Below are positions 1 to 8,322 of a stretch of 64,000 nt of DNA, piece after piece. This DNA is from UBA4781 sp963674975. Lineage in GTDB: Bacteria; Chloroflexota; Anaerolineae; Anaerolineales; Anaerolineaceae. The translations under genes were made by a program, and so were the position numbers. Position 1 is the first letter of the stretch. Each line of letters starts with the position of its first letter. The notes beneath the pieces were generated by a model. It did no database searches and was not told the DNA's origin. It saw only the letters and a list, made by a program, of their open reading frames with translations. Where the stretch lies: contig OY771913.1 in the NCBI GenBank assembly GCA_963674975.1, forward strand, positions 434,001-498,000, written 5' to 3'.

Positions 1-832
1 TCTTCGAAGCATCGATCTCATCCCATCCCGGAGGAGAACCATGAACGCCCGCGGTATCCTGCTTGGTGGGCAAACTGTAGCCAATATGCGTCCGGCAGAC
101 AATAATAGAGGGGCGCGGGTCTTTTTTCGCATTTTTAATCGCTGCATCGATGGCATCTACATCATTTCCATCAGCCACTTTTTGAACATGCCAACCGTAT
201 GCTTCAAAGCGCATGGCGCGATCTTCGGTGAAAGCAAGATCGGTCGATCCATCAATGGAAATGCGGTTGTCATCATATAAATAGATCAACTTCCCAAGCT
301 TTAATGTTCCAGCCAGAGAAGCTGCTTCTGAAGCGACACCTTCCATCAGATCACCATCGGTCACAATTGCGTAGGTATAATGATCAACCACCGAAAAGTC
401 GGGCTCATTGAATTCTGCCGCCATGTGCGCCTCGGCAATTGCCATCCCTACACCATTGGCAAAACCCTGTCCTAACGGACCAGTGGTCACTTCCACACCG
501 GGTGTCATTCCATATTCGGGATGACCGGGAGTATGGCTGCCCCACTGTCTGAAATTTTTTAATTCATCCAGGCTGAGATCAAAACCGGTAAGATGCAGCA
601 GGCTGTAAATAAGCATCGACCCATGCCCGCCTGACAGAATGAAGCGATCACGGTTAAACCAGTTTGGATCTCCCGGATTGATCCTGAGATGCTTTGTCCA
701 GATAGTATATGCAATTGCGGCAGTACCCATGGGCAGCCCGGGATGTCCGGAATTGGCTGTTTGTACACCATCTACCGATAAATATCGTAAGGTTTTAATA
801 GCTCTAGATTCCAGGTCTTTTTGTGTGCTCAT
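1..832 (-). CDS. tkt: Transketolase, N-terminal part (cut by window edge)
   Basis: Transketolase moves two-carbon ketol units between sugar phosphates in the non-oxidative pentose phosphate pathway, using thiamine diphosphate. About 277 N-terminal residues are visible. They begin MSTQKDLESRAIKTL and include the family's SGHPGLPMG, LSGGHGSMLIYSLLH, GPLGQG and TDGDLMEG blocks, the last being the ThDP/metal site. The C-terminal pyrimidine-binding and C domains lie beyond base 1. The start is ATG at 832 with an AGGGAAA-type ribosome site just upstream. The gene appears to be monocistronic at its 5' end. Confidence 0.94.
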   Translation of the reverse strand, partial: MSTQKDLESRAIKTLRYLSVDGVQTANSGHPGLPMGTAAIAYTIWTKHLRINPGDPNWFNRDRFILSGGHGSMLIYSLLHLTGFDLSLDELKNFRQWGSHTPGHPEYGMTPGVEVTTGPLGQGFANGVGMAIAEAHMAAEFNEPDFSVVDHYTYAIVTDGDLMEGVASEAASLAGTLKLGKLIYLYDDNRISIDGSTDLAFTEDRAMRFEAYGWHVQKVADGNDVDAIDAAIKNAKKDPRPSIIVCRTHIGYSLPTKQDTAGVHGSPPGWDEIDASK

Positions 833-863
833 AAATTTTTCCCTCGGGATAATAATTTTTGTT

Positions 864-872
864 ATTCTACCA
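864..872 (-). promoter_or_regulatory. Extended -10 promoter element upstream of tkt
   Basis: On the minus strand this reads TGGTAGAAT, an extended -10 (TGn + TAGAAT), about 30 nt before the transketolase start. No convincing -35 box is seen, as expected for an extended -10 promoter. Confidence 0.4.
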
Positions 873-954
873 TGCGGTTAATATATAGAACAATTAACCA
901 TTTCATCCACCTGAAATGAAATGGTTATTAATTATTGATTTGTAGATATCGAAT

Positions 955-3378
955 CTAGAGTTTCGCTCTTTTTAAGCGTAAGCTGTTGGTCACCACAAAC
1001 ACGCTGGAAAATGCCATGGCACCTGCTGCAAACATGGGAGGGAGAGAACCTAATGCAGCCACCGGGATGAGAATAACATTGTAGAAGAATGCCCAGAAGA
1101 GGTTCTGCTTGATGGTACTCAGGGTTTTTCTGGATAGCTGGATCACTTCTACGACTTTCCCAAGTTCGCCGCTGAGTAGTGTGATAGGAGCGGTTGAAAG
1201 AGCCACATCTGTGCCAGTACCAACTGCAATGCCTACATCAGCCTGCGCCAGAGCCGGCGCGTCATTCACGCCATCTCCAACCATGACAACATTTCTGCCC
1301 TTTTCCTGCAAGCTTTTGATCGCATCCGCTTTTCCCATGGGGAGCACTTCTGCCAGCACATCATCAATGCCGACCTGCCGCGCAATCGCTTCGGCGGTCG
1401 CCCGGTTATCTCCTGTCAGCAGAACAACCCGTATTCCCATGGCTTTCAATTTTTCCACGGTAGCGACAGATTCACTTTTGATCTGGTCTGCGATCCCAAA
1501 TACACCTGCCGGCTTTTTATCGACGGCAATGTAAATAGCAGTGAGCGCTTTCTCTTGAAGGGTCCTGGAAACAGTTTCATCTATCCTGTTCTGGATACCA
1601 TTTTGAGTGAGGAAGCGTTCATTTCCGAGCTCAACCAGCTGCGCGCCCACCCTGGCGGATACTCCCAGCCCGGCGTAGGCTTGAAAATCGGTCATACCAG
1701 CAAGCTTCAGTCCACGATTGCCCGCTTCTGCCAGGATCGCTTCTCCCAGCACATGTTCACTGCCGTTTTCCACACTGGCAGCCAATCGTACTAATTCATC
1801 TTCTTTATATTTTTTATCAAGCAGGAAAATATCGATCACTGCCGGCTGTCCTTTGGTAATGGTGCCGGTTTTATCAAAAACCAGCGTATCCACTTTTCCG
1901 GCGCGTTCCAGCGCTTCGGCAGAGCGGAAAAGAATACCGCGCTCCGCTCCCTTACCGGAACCAACCATCACAGCCGTAGGAGTAGCCAGACCCATGGCGC
2001 ACGGGCAAGCGATCACCAGTACGGCAGTCATGCGGATGATGGCACGCGAGAGTACTGTTTGATCGGCAGATGTCAGGGGAATTTTCAACACAAAATACCA
2101 CAAAACAAATGTGATCAACGCCAGTAAAATGACGATGGGAACAAAATACGCTGAAACGGTATCTGCCAGACGCTGAATAGGCGCTTTGCTGCTTTGGGCT
2201 TCTTCCACCATGCGAATGATCTGTGAAAGGACCGTTTCTTTCCCGATCTTGGTGGCTTTGAAAGCGATCAGACCCTGTTTATTGATCGTTCCCCCGATCA
2301 CCTTATCACCAGGCTGTTTTACAACAGGCAGTGATTCTCCGGTGATGAGAGATTCATCTACTGATGTATTTCCTTCGACTACCTCTCCATCCACCGCTAC
2401 TTTTTCACCGGGTCGTACTATCAGAATATCTCCGACCTGAATTTCTTCTACCGGAATTTTTATTTCTTTTCCATCTCGCTTGATGGTTGCGTTTTTCGCC
2501 TGCAAATTCACCAGTTTTTTCATCGCTTCACTGGTGCGTCCTTTGGCTTTTACTTCCAGATACTTCCCCAACCTGATCAATGTGATGATCATGGCAGAAG
2601 TTTCGAAATAAACATGCCCCTGCACAATTCCCGCCATAACCAGAATAGAGAAGATATAAGCTACCGTGGAACCCAACGCGATCAGCACATCCATATTAGC
2701 CGAACCACCGCGCAGCGATTTCACCGCTCCACTGTAGAACTGAGCGCCTATATAGAATTGAACAGGGGTTGCCAGCGCCAGAAAAAGATAATTCAACCAT
2801 CCTGCATTCTGCAGGAACGCCGGCAGCAAATTGAAATCACGCCCCATTGATAAAACAAACAGCGGGATGGTAAAGATCAGCCCAAGCACTAATAATTTTT
2901 TTTGATGCTTGATCTCCCGTTCGCGTGCTTTTTGTTCAGAATCCTGCGCTCCCTCTGGAATGATGGGATGAAATCCAATTTTTCGCAGGGCTTTATAAAG
3001 ATCCTGCAGGTCGACCATGGTGGGAATATAGGTGATTGTTATCTTTTCCTTCACCACATTCCCTACAACTTTCGTCACCCCTTCCAGAGAATTCAGTTTT
3101 TCGATGATGCGATCCAGCTCATGTGCATCGTTAAGCTTTTCAAGGAGAATATCATTCTCAACCTGCAGCACGCCATATCCGGCGCGCTCTACCCGATGAA
3201 TAAGGGCATCCAGATTGGTTTCGCTTTGAGAATAATTGACTACCGCTCGTTCAGATGATAGATTTACCGAGACAGTACCAACTCCCTTTTCTTTTTTCAA
3301 ATTTCGTTCGACGGTTGCAACACAGTTTGCACATGTCATTCCCTTGATCGGCAAAATGACATTCTTGGTGTCTTCCAT
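955..3378 (-). CDS. copA: Copper-exporting P1B-type ATPase CopA
   Basis: Membrane ATPase that pumps Cu(I) out of the cytoplasm. The 807 residues contain an N-terminal heavy-metal domain with CANC (C16, C19), a second ferredoxin-like domain (about 85-150) with no CxxC, a TGES actuator motif near 346, the membrane CPC metal site (458-460), the phosphorylation motif DKTGT (D502), and a C-terminal GDGVNDAPALAQAD hinge. Length and order match the Cu(I) P1B-1 class. It follows the chaperone gene copZ by 15 nt and is surely cotranscribed. No CsoR or CueR regulator gene is nearby. Confidence 0.96.
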   Translation of the reverse strand: MEDTKNVILPIKGMTCANCVATVERNLKKEKGVGTVSVNLSSERAVVNYSQSETNLDALIHRVERAGYGVLQVENDILLEKLNDAHELDRIIEKLNSLEGVTKVVGNVVKEKITITYIPTMVDLQDLYKALRKIGFHPIIPEGAQDSEQKAREREIKHQKKLLVLGLIFTIPLFVLSMGRDFNLLPAFLQNAGWLNYLFLALATPVQFYIGAQFYSGAVKSLRGGSANMDVLIALGSTVAYIFSILVMAGIVQGHVYFETSAMIITLIRLGKYLEVKAKGRTSEAMKKLVNLQAKNATIKRDGKEIKIPVEEIQVGDILIVRPGEKVAVDGEVVEGNTSVDESLITGESLPVVKQPGDKVIGGTINKQGLIAFKATKIGKETVLSQIIRMVEEAQSSKAPIQRLADTVSAYFVPIVILLALITFVLWYFVLKIPLTSADQTVLSRAIIRMTAVLVIACPCAMGLATPTAVMVGSGKGAERGILFRSAEALERAGKVDTLVFDKTGTITKGQPAVIDIFLLDKKYKEDELVRLAASVENGSEHVLGEAILAEAGNRGLKLAGMTDFQAYAGLGVSARVGAQLVELGNERFLTQNGIQNRIDETVSRTLQEKALTAIYIAVDKKPAGVFGIADQIKSESVATVEKLKAMGIRVVLLTGDNRATAEAIARQVGIDDVLAEVLPMGKADAIKSLQEKGRNVVMVGDGVNDAPALAQADVGIAVGTGTDVALSTAPITLLSGELGKVVEVIQLSRKTLSTIKQNLFWAFFYNVILIPVAALGSLPPMFAAGAMAFSSVFVVTNSLRLKRAKL

Positions 3379-3393
3379 TGTTTTCTCTCAATC

Positions 3394-3597
3394 TTATAAT
3401 TCGGCAGGATATCCAATCTCAGTTAATGTTTTCAACACTTCTTCTTCCACTTCAGGAGATGTCATACTGACGCTGGCTTTTTTCGTGTTCAGGTCAACAT
3501 CGACCTTTTCTACACAATCAAGTTCTTCTAATTCCATTTTCACAGTATGCACACAGTGCTGGCAGTGAATATTGGGAATCGTATAAGTCTTGTTCAT
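3394..3597 (-). CDS. copZ: Copper chaperone CopZ (heavy-metal-associated domain)
   Basis: A 67-residue single HMA domain that binds Cu(I) through the HCQHC motif (CxxC at about residues 12-15) and hands it to the ATPase encoded next. It ends in GYPAEL, the usual beta-strand end of the fold. First gene of a copZ-copA operon. The ATG is preceded by an AGGAAT/GAAAGGAA ribosome site. Confidence 0.93.
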   Translation of the reverse strand: MNKTYTIPNIHCQHCVHTVKMELEELDCVEKVDVDLNTKKASVSMTSPEVEEEVLKTLTEIGYPAEL

Positions 3598-3623
3598 CTT
3601 TTTATTCCTTTCTTCCTTAGGTG

Positions 3624-3634
3624 ATTATATTATA
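3624..3634 (-). promoter_or_regulatory. Candidate -10 region of copZ-copA
   Basis: Two overlapping TATAAT hexamers on the minus strand (3629-3624 and 3634-3629) lie 27-37 nt before the copZ start in a very AT-rich stretch. The -35 is unclear. Confidence 0.35.
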
Positions 3635-3677
3635 TGATTTTTTTCATAATTATTAATATTTTTGTAGAATTTTCCTA

Positions 3678-3705
3678 TTGACGAAACTTTGTTTTCCGAT
3701 AGGAT
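3678..3705 (+). promoter_or_regulatory. Candidate sigma-70 promoter for the folate genes
   Basis: TTGACG (3678-3683), a 16-nt spacer and TAGGAT (3700-3705) lie just ahead of the reductase start at 3723. A second possible -10, TAGAAT, is at 3705-3710. Confidence 0.4.
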
Positions 3706-3722
3706 AGAATAAAAGAGTAGAA

Positions 3723-4448
3723 ATGAAATCACTTAAGGGAAAAAAGATACTAATTACAGGGGCATCAAAACGCATCGGCAGGGAATTTGCACTGACTGCC
3801 GCGCGTGAGGGTGCAATGATATTTCTGCATTACGGACGTTCTGAAAAAGATGCTATCAAAACGCAGAAAGATATTCGGGAATTAGGCAGCACCTGTGAAC
3901 TTCTGCAGGCTGATTTCAGCAGCCCACGGCAGGCAATTTCCACTTTCGAATCACTTTTTCAAAAGCATGTGATCTATGCCCTGGTGAATAACGCATCGAT
4001 TTTTAAGCAGAATAAGCTGCAGGATGCAAATATTCAGGATTGGGACCTCCATCTGGCAGTCAACCTGACCATGCCCTTTTTGCTTACTCAAGCCTATGTG
4101 AAATCGCCGAAAAACCTTTCAGGGAAGATCATCAACATGCTTGATTGGCGTGCCCTGCGTCCAGGAAAAGACCATTTTGCCTATACCATCAGTAAAGCCG
4201 GATTGGCGGCGTTAACACAGGCTTCCGCCCTCTCGCTTGCCCCACAATTTCAGGTAAATGGATTAGCATTAGGAGCGATTCTCCCACCTTCTGATGGCAG
4301 CGATGTCAGCCAGATCATCAAGCAGGTACCTGCCGGACGCTGGGCTGAATTAGATGAAGTGGTGCGCACCTTCCTATTTCTCCTGACCGCACCACAATAC
4401 ATCACAGGTGAAATCATTCACATTGACGGAGGAAGGCATTTAGTCTAA
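3723..4448 (+). CDS. SDR-family pteridine reductase-like protein (FolM/PTR1 type)
   Basis: Short-chain dehydrogenase of 241 residues. The nucleotide-binding motif is TGASKRIG (residues 12-19), which fits TGX3RXG, the variant that separates FolM/PTR1 pteridine reductases from ordinary SDRs (TGX3GXG). The catalytic YX3K is Y154-TIS-K158, and the C-terminus has the usual GEIIHIDGGRHL. It is followed 5 nt later by folB and then folK, so a role in reducing dihydrofolate or dihydrobiopterin is likely. No folA-type dihydrofolate reductase is visible in the window. The assignment to dihydropteridines rests on the motif and the neighbours. A generic SDR remains possible. Confidence 0.78.
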   Translation: MKSLKGKKILITGASKRIGREFALTAAREGAMIFLHYGRSEKDAIKTQKDIRELGSTCELLQADFSSPRQAISTFESLFQKHVIYALVNNASIFKQNKLQDANIQDWDLHLAVNLTMPFLLTQAYVKSPKNLSGKIINMLDWRALRPGKDHFAYTISKAGLAALTQASALSLAPQFQVNGLALGAILPPSDGSDVSQIIKQVPAGRWAELDEVVRTFLFLLTAPQYITGEIIHIDGGRHLV

Positions 4449-4453
4449 AACGT

Positions 4454-4813
4454 ATGGACAAAGTATTTATTGATGATTTAATGGTTCGGGGAGTTATCGG
4501 CATCAGCGATCGCGAGCGCTCGCAGCCGCAGGATATTGTGGTCAGTCTCGTCCTCTATACCGATATCAGTAAAGGTGGAGAGACAGATAAGATCAGCGAC
4601 TGTGTCAATTACCGCACGATCGCAAAATCGATCATCACACAAATTGAAAAAGTATCCCGCTACACCGTTGAAGCGCTGGCAACGGATATCGCAGAACTTT
4701 GCCTCCAGACAGAGGGAGTAAAGAAAGTGCGTGTCAGAGTTGAAAAACCAGGCGCAGTTCGATTTTCCAAATCAGTAGGAGTGGAGATTACCAGAAAAAA
4801 AGAAAGCACCTGA
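4454..4813 (+). CDS. folB: Dihydroneopterin aldolase
   Basis: Converts dihydroneopterin to 6-hydroxymethyl-dihydropterin and glycolaldehyde in folate synthesis. 119 residues, normal for the family. Seen: the opening DDLMVRGVIGISDRER, VNYRTI, the EALATDIAEL helix with the catalytic-pocket Glu, and the ending KPGAVRFSKSVGVEI with the conserved Lys. It lies 5 nt after the pteridine reductase-like gene and 1 nt before folK. Confidence 0.93.
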   Translation: MDKVFIDDLMVRGVIGISDRERSQPQDIVVSLVLYTDISKGGETDKISDCVNYRTIAKSIITQIEKVSRYTVEALATDIAELCLQTEGVKKVRVRVEKPGAVRFSKSVGVEITRKKEST

Positions 4814-4814
4814 A

Positions 4815-5285
4815 ATGCATCAGATAATCCTTTTGATCGGTTCCAACATTGAACCGCAGAAGAACATTCCGGCGGCTCTAAAAATGCTGGAAGAGGTTTA
4901 CCCGTTCAAGAGGTGCTCCCGGATATGGAAGACCACAGCATTCGGCAGTAAGGGTCCTGATTTTCTTAATATCGCCGTTCAGACCGATACATCGTTGAGC
5001 ATGATCGAATATAAAGCTCAGGTGATCAAGAAAATTGAGACTGCGTTAAAACGAGAACGCCTCCCTGATAAGAACGCACCCAGAACCATCGATATCGACA
5101 TCATCGTATTTGATGACAAAATAATCGATCGTGGAATATGGAATAAATTTTTTATTACTGTTCCATTGGCAGATCTTTTACCCGAATGGAAAAACCCTGA
5201 TTCGGGATTATCTCTGCGCGATCACGCGCAGGAGATGCTCGATCAGGGTCTCGCTTCTTTTTATGCAGACTGCTTGAAATCTTAG
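4815..5285 (+). CDS. folK: 6-hydroxymethyl-7,8-dihydropterin pyrophosphokinase (HPPK)
   Basis: Transfers pyrophosphate from ATP to hydroxymethyl-dihydropterin, the product of FolB. 156 residues, with the N-terminal LLIGSNIEPQKNI block, TTAFGSKGPDFLN, and the HPPK signature NAPRTIDIDIIVFDD. Its stop codon (TAG 5283-5285) shares bases with the stop codon of folE on the other strand (TAA, 5284-5282), so the two folate transcripts meet tail to tail with no spacer. No folP (dihydropteroate synthase) is in this operon. Confidence 0.93.
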   Translation: MHQIILLIGSNIEPQKNIPAALKMLEEVYPFKRCSRIWKTTAFGSKGPDFLNIAVQTDTSLSMIEYKAQVIKKIETALKRERLPDKNAPRTIDIDIIVFDDKIIDRGIWNKFFITVPLADLLPEWKNPDSGLSLRDHAQEMLDQGLASFYADCLKS

Positions 5286-5926
5286 AATTCCAGTGGTTTG
5301 GCTCCTCTAGAAATATTATCCAGGAATTCAAGACGGGTCGCTTCTCGATTGCGGAATGCACCCAGCATGGATGAGGTGGTCATGCGCGCATCATGTTTTT
5401 TCACGCCGCGCAGCATGGCGCACATATGTACGGCTTCTATAACAACCGCGACACCGCGCGGCTTTAATAGGATATTTATAAAATCAGCGATCTGGCGCGT
5501 CAGTCTTTCTTGAACCTGCAGACGGTGTGAAAACATATCGACAATTCGTGGAATCTTTGACAATCCAATCACTTTATCTTTGGGTAAATATGCTACATGT
5601 GCTCTTCCAATAAAAGGGAGCATATGATGTTCGCACATACTGTACAGCTCGATATCGCGAACGATGACCATATCATCATATTCCACAGAAAACAGTGCTT
5701 TATTGACCATTTTTATCGGGTCCGTACGATAGCCGTCCAGCATCTCTCGATAAGCACGGGCAACACGGTCGGGGGTCTTTACCAATCCTTCACGTCCCTT
5801 ATCTTCCCCAATTGCTTCCAGAATATTTTCAACGGATGATTCGATCTTCTTCAGATCCATTTCTGAATCACAAAATAGTTCTGCAAATTGGAATAACTCT
5901 GATTCATTACATTCAACACGAGTCAT
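5282..5926 (-). CDS. folE: GTP cyclohydrolase I
   Basis: First step of folate and pterin synthesis: GTP to dihydroneopterin triphosphate. 214 residues. Visible hallmarks are the zinc ligands in SMCEHHMLPF and AVHMCAML, together with the active-site stretches IGLSKIPRIVDMF and LQVQERLTRQIAD. It is the last gene of a minus-strand run fni, prenyl synthase, folE, with a 14-nt gap from the prenyl synthase. The convergent neighbour folK works three steps later in the same pathway. Confidence 0.96.
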   Translation of the reverse strand: MTRVECNESELFQFAELFCDSEMDLKKIESSVENILEAIGEDKGREGLVKTPDRVARAYREMLDGYRTDPIKMVNKALFSVEYDDMVIVRDIELYSMCEHHMLPFIGRAHVAYLPKDKVIGLSKIPRIVDMFSHRLQVQERLTRQIADFINILLKPRGVAVVIEAVHMCAMLRGVKKHDARMTTSSMLGAFRNREATRLEFLDNISRGAKPLEF

Positions 5927-5940
5927 TTTTTCCTCTCCAG

Positions 5941-6954
5941 CTAAAGCTTTCTTTTTATTAATTTCTCTGCAGTTTTCCGCAGTTCAATTTTTGCAGCTTC
6001 TCTCCCATCAATAGATTCAAGCGCTTTCAAGCTCTTATCATTATAATATGCAGCTTTTTCCAAAACTTCATCCTCGATTTCAGTTTCATCCAGCATGTTT
6101 TTCAAGGTTTGCACTGCTTCCAAAGAACTTTTTCCAGCCGTTCTCCATAATTCAGAGAATTTGGAGTTTTGTCGAAGTGCCAGTAAAACAGGGTAACTGA
6201 GCTTCTTCTCTATCAAATCACTGCATTCTGTCTTGCCGGTTTTTTCTGCACTGCCCCAGATACCCAACCAATCATCATAGATCTGGAATGCCATACCAAT
6301 GTTCAGACCAAACGTATACAGAGCCTGGCATATTTCTTGAGGACTTCCCACTAACAATGCGCTGACTTCACAGGCATAGGCAAATAAAGCAGCAGTTTTG
6401 TTTTCTATCATCTGCAGATACTTCTCCACTTTTAAGTTTTCTTCCCCCTCAAAAGCCATATCCATCTGCTGCCCCTGCATGATGGAATATGCTGCCTGCA
6501 TGAACTGATAAGCTGCCTGCTGGCTTTTCTCTGCACCATAGAAAGCCTGCGTGGATTGTATGGTTTGTACTGCCAGAATGAAGAGCATATCACCAATATT
6601 TACCGCTTTTTCGATACCCCATTTTTTCCAGATGGTTTCTCTCCCCCTGCGTAAGGAGCTGTGATCTTCGATATCATCATGGATAAGAGAGAAATTATGC
6701 AGCATCTCAACAGCGCAAGCAGCCGGCAGCATTTTACGCCAATCATGAGCAAGCAGATCGGTTGTTAACAAAACCAGCATCGGTCGGATATGTTTTCCTT
6801 TCATCCCAGTTTGCTGTTCACTGGAAAAACCGAACTGATAAAAGATCGACTCTCGTAATTCCGGGAATGCATCCCGCAGCCTTTCATCTAGAATAGACCA
6901 GAGATATTCTTCTACTGCAGGTAATAAAGAATCAAATGGATTTGCTGGCTGCAT
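5941..6954 (-). CDS. Polyprenyl (geranylgeranyl-type) diphosphate synthase
   Basis: Trans-prenyltransferase of 337 residues that condenses IPP with allylic diphosphates. The first Asp-rich motif is HDDIEDHSSLRRG. The second is FQIYDDWLGIWG, where the last Asp of DDxxD is Gly, a form that is common in actinobacterial-type synthases and not a defect. Product length cannot be told from sequence alone. It lies 3 nt after fni, whose product makes the two substrates interconvertible, so the pair supplies prenyl diphosphates, probably for quinones or lipids. Confidence 0.9.
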   Translation of the reverse strand: MQPANPFDSLLPAVEEYLWSILDERLRDAFPELRESIFYQFGFSSEQQTGMKGKHIRPMLVLLTTDLLAHDWRKMLPAACAVEMLHNFSLIHDDIEDHSSLRRGRETIWKKWGIEKAVNIGDMLFILAVQTIQSTQAFYGAEKSQQAAYQFMQAAYSIMQGQQMDMAFEGEENLKVEKYLQMIENKTAALFAYACEVSALLVGSPQEICQALYTFGLNIGMAFQIYDDWLGIWGSAEKTGKTECSDLIEKKLSYPVLLALRQNSKFSELWRTAGKSSLEAVQTLKNMLDETEIEDEVLEKAAYYNDKSLKALESIDGREAAKIELRKTAEKLIKRKL

Positions 6955-6957
6955 AGA

Positions 6958-7983
6958 CTAACGCTTTCTTATTACACTCTTTTTTAATGCAGGAATATCA
7001 GGTACACCTGCTGCGAACATACAAATCTGCATTTCCCTTATAACCTCAAGAATGGTTTCATGCAATTTTTCTTCAGATTGGACAGCCGCTCTGAAAAACA
7101 TGCCCGCAAAACCACAGTAATCCGCTCCAAGCGCAATGCATTTCGCAGCATCTACGCCATTCCGCAATCCACCTGACGCAAAAATGGACAGCTTTGGAGA
7201 TGCGTTCTTCACATTTTCAATGGATTCGGCAGTCGAAATACCCCAATCGCGGAAAGAAGAAGCAATGTTTCGCTCAGTCTGGGTTTCCATGCGGTATTTT
7301 TCCACTTCCGCCCAAGAGGTTCCACCCGCCCCTGCCACATCGATCGCCGCTATTCCGGTTCCCGCCAGTTGACGGGCAGCACGTTCCGATATTCCCCAAC
7401 CCACTTCCTTTACGAGAACAGGTACATCGATCTGATTGCAAAGCTGCTCGATCTTCTTCAACAAACCGGAAAAATTGGTATTCCCTTCCTGCTGCAGTGC
7501 TTCCTGCAGTGGATTCAGGTGCAGGATCAATCCATCCGCTCCGGTTTGATCGATGATCTTTCTACAATCATCCACTGTGACCGAATTATTGAGCTGAACA
7601 GCCCCAATATTTGCCAGCAGGAGAATATCAGGAGCTGCCGTGCGCAGTTTGAAATACTGCATTTGTTCGGGGTGCTGTAATCCAATTCGCAAGGAACCTA
7701 TCCCCATACCAATGCCCTGTGCCTGTGCTTCACGGGCAAATCGCATGTTCAATTCATGCGCCTCTTGTGTTCCTCCCACCATGGAAGAAATGAAAATGGG
7801 GGCATTCTGCTTCTTCTTGAAGATAATGGTGGAGAGATCAACCTGATCGAGATCAATTTCAGGCAGCGCTTGATGTTCGAAATAGAATTCTCCCAATCCC
7901 TGAACAACAGCAGAACTTACATCTTCTTCAGTGTTGATACGGATATGGTCATCTTTACGAATATGGATCTTCTTTTCATTCAT
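6958..7983 (-). CDS. fni: Isopentenyl-diphosphate delta-isomerase, type 2 (FMN-dependent)
   Basis: Interconverts IPP and DMAPP, using reduced FMN. 341 residues. Seen: the N-terminal RKDDHIRI block, FISSMVGGT at the flavin site, GIGSLRIGL, LHLNPLQEALQQEG, VPVLVKEVGWGIS and IFASGGLRNGVDAAK. The type 2 enzyme typically accompanies the mevalonate pathway, which agrees with mvaD at 62445. First gene of the fni, prenyl synthase, folE run. It is divergent from acpP. Confidence 0.94.
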   Translation of the reverse strand: MNEKKIHIRKDDHIRINTEEDVSSAVVQGLGEFYFEHQALPEIDLDQVDLSTIIFKKKQNAPIFISSMVGGTQEAHELNMRFAREAQAQGIGMGIGSLRIGLQHPEQMQYFKLRTAAPDILLLANIGAVQLNNSVTVDDCRKIIDQTGADGLILHLNPLQEALQQEGNTNFSGLLKKIEQLCNQIDVPVLVKEVGWGISERAARQLAGTGIAAIDVAGAGGTSWAEVEKYRMETQTERNIASSFRDWGISTAESIENVKNASPKLSIFASGGLRNGVDAAKCIALGADYCGFAGMFFRAAVQSEEKLHETILEVIREMQICMFAAGVPDIPALKKSVIRKR

Positions 7984-8000
7984 TCGTTGTGCATCACTTC

Positions 8001-8027
8001 TTGATTTTTTGTGTTTAATACTATAAT
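8001..8027 (+). promoter_or_regulatory. Candidate promoter of acpP
   Basis: TTGATT (8001-8006) and TATAAT (8022-8027), spaced 15 nt, lie ahead of the acyl carrier protein start at 8065. Confidence 0.4.
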
Positions 8028-8064
8028 TGATTTTACATTTAAAATAGCATTTGGAGGTATCTGC

Positions 8065-8301
8065 ATGAGTGATGTAATGAAAGGCGTCAAAGAAGTGATC
8101 GTAGATGTATTGAAGGTCGACGAAAAAGACATTTCGCTGGACACAAGTTTCGTAGACGATCTGAAAGCAGATTCAATGGATCAGTTCTTTCTTATCGACG
8201 GTTTTTGTGAAAAGTTCGATCTTTCAATTTCTGATGAAGATGCCAAGAATATTCACACTGTCAAAGACGTTGTAGATTTCATAGAAAAAAAGAAGAAATA
8301 G
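8065..8301 (+). CDS. acpP: Acyl carrier protein
   Basis: A 78-residue carrier for growing acyl chains. The phosphopantetheine attachment Ser lies in LKADSMDQF (DSM in place of the commoner DSL), in the usual position at the start of helix 2. The protein is very acidic with a Lys-rich end. The start at 8065 is chosen because GGAGGT sits 9 nt before it. An in-frame upstream ATG at 8011 would put the start before the -10 box. It stands alone between fni and sucD rather than in a fab cluster. Confidence 0.9.
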   Translation: MSDVMKGVKEVIVDVLKVDEKDISLDTSFVDDLKADSMDQFFLIDGFCEKFDLSISDEDAKNIHTVKDVVDFIEKKKK

Positions 8302-8322
8302 GATTTTCGAAAGTCAAGATCT

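Noticed and set aside
5941..6954. Second Asp-rich motif of the prenyl synthase as DDxxG
   Set aside because: This form is usual in actinobacterial-type synthases, so it is not evidence of lost activity.
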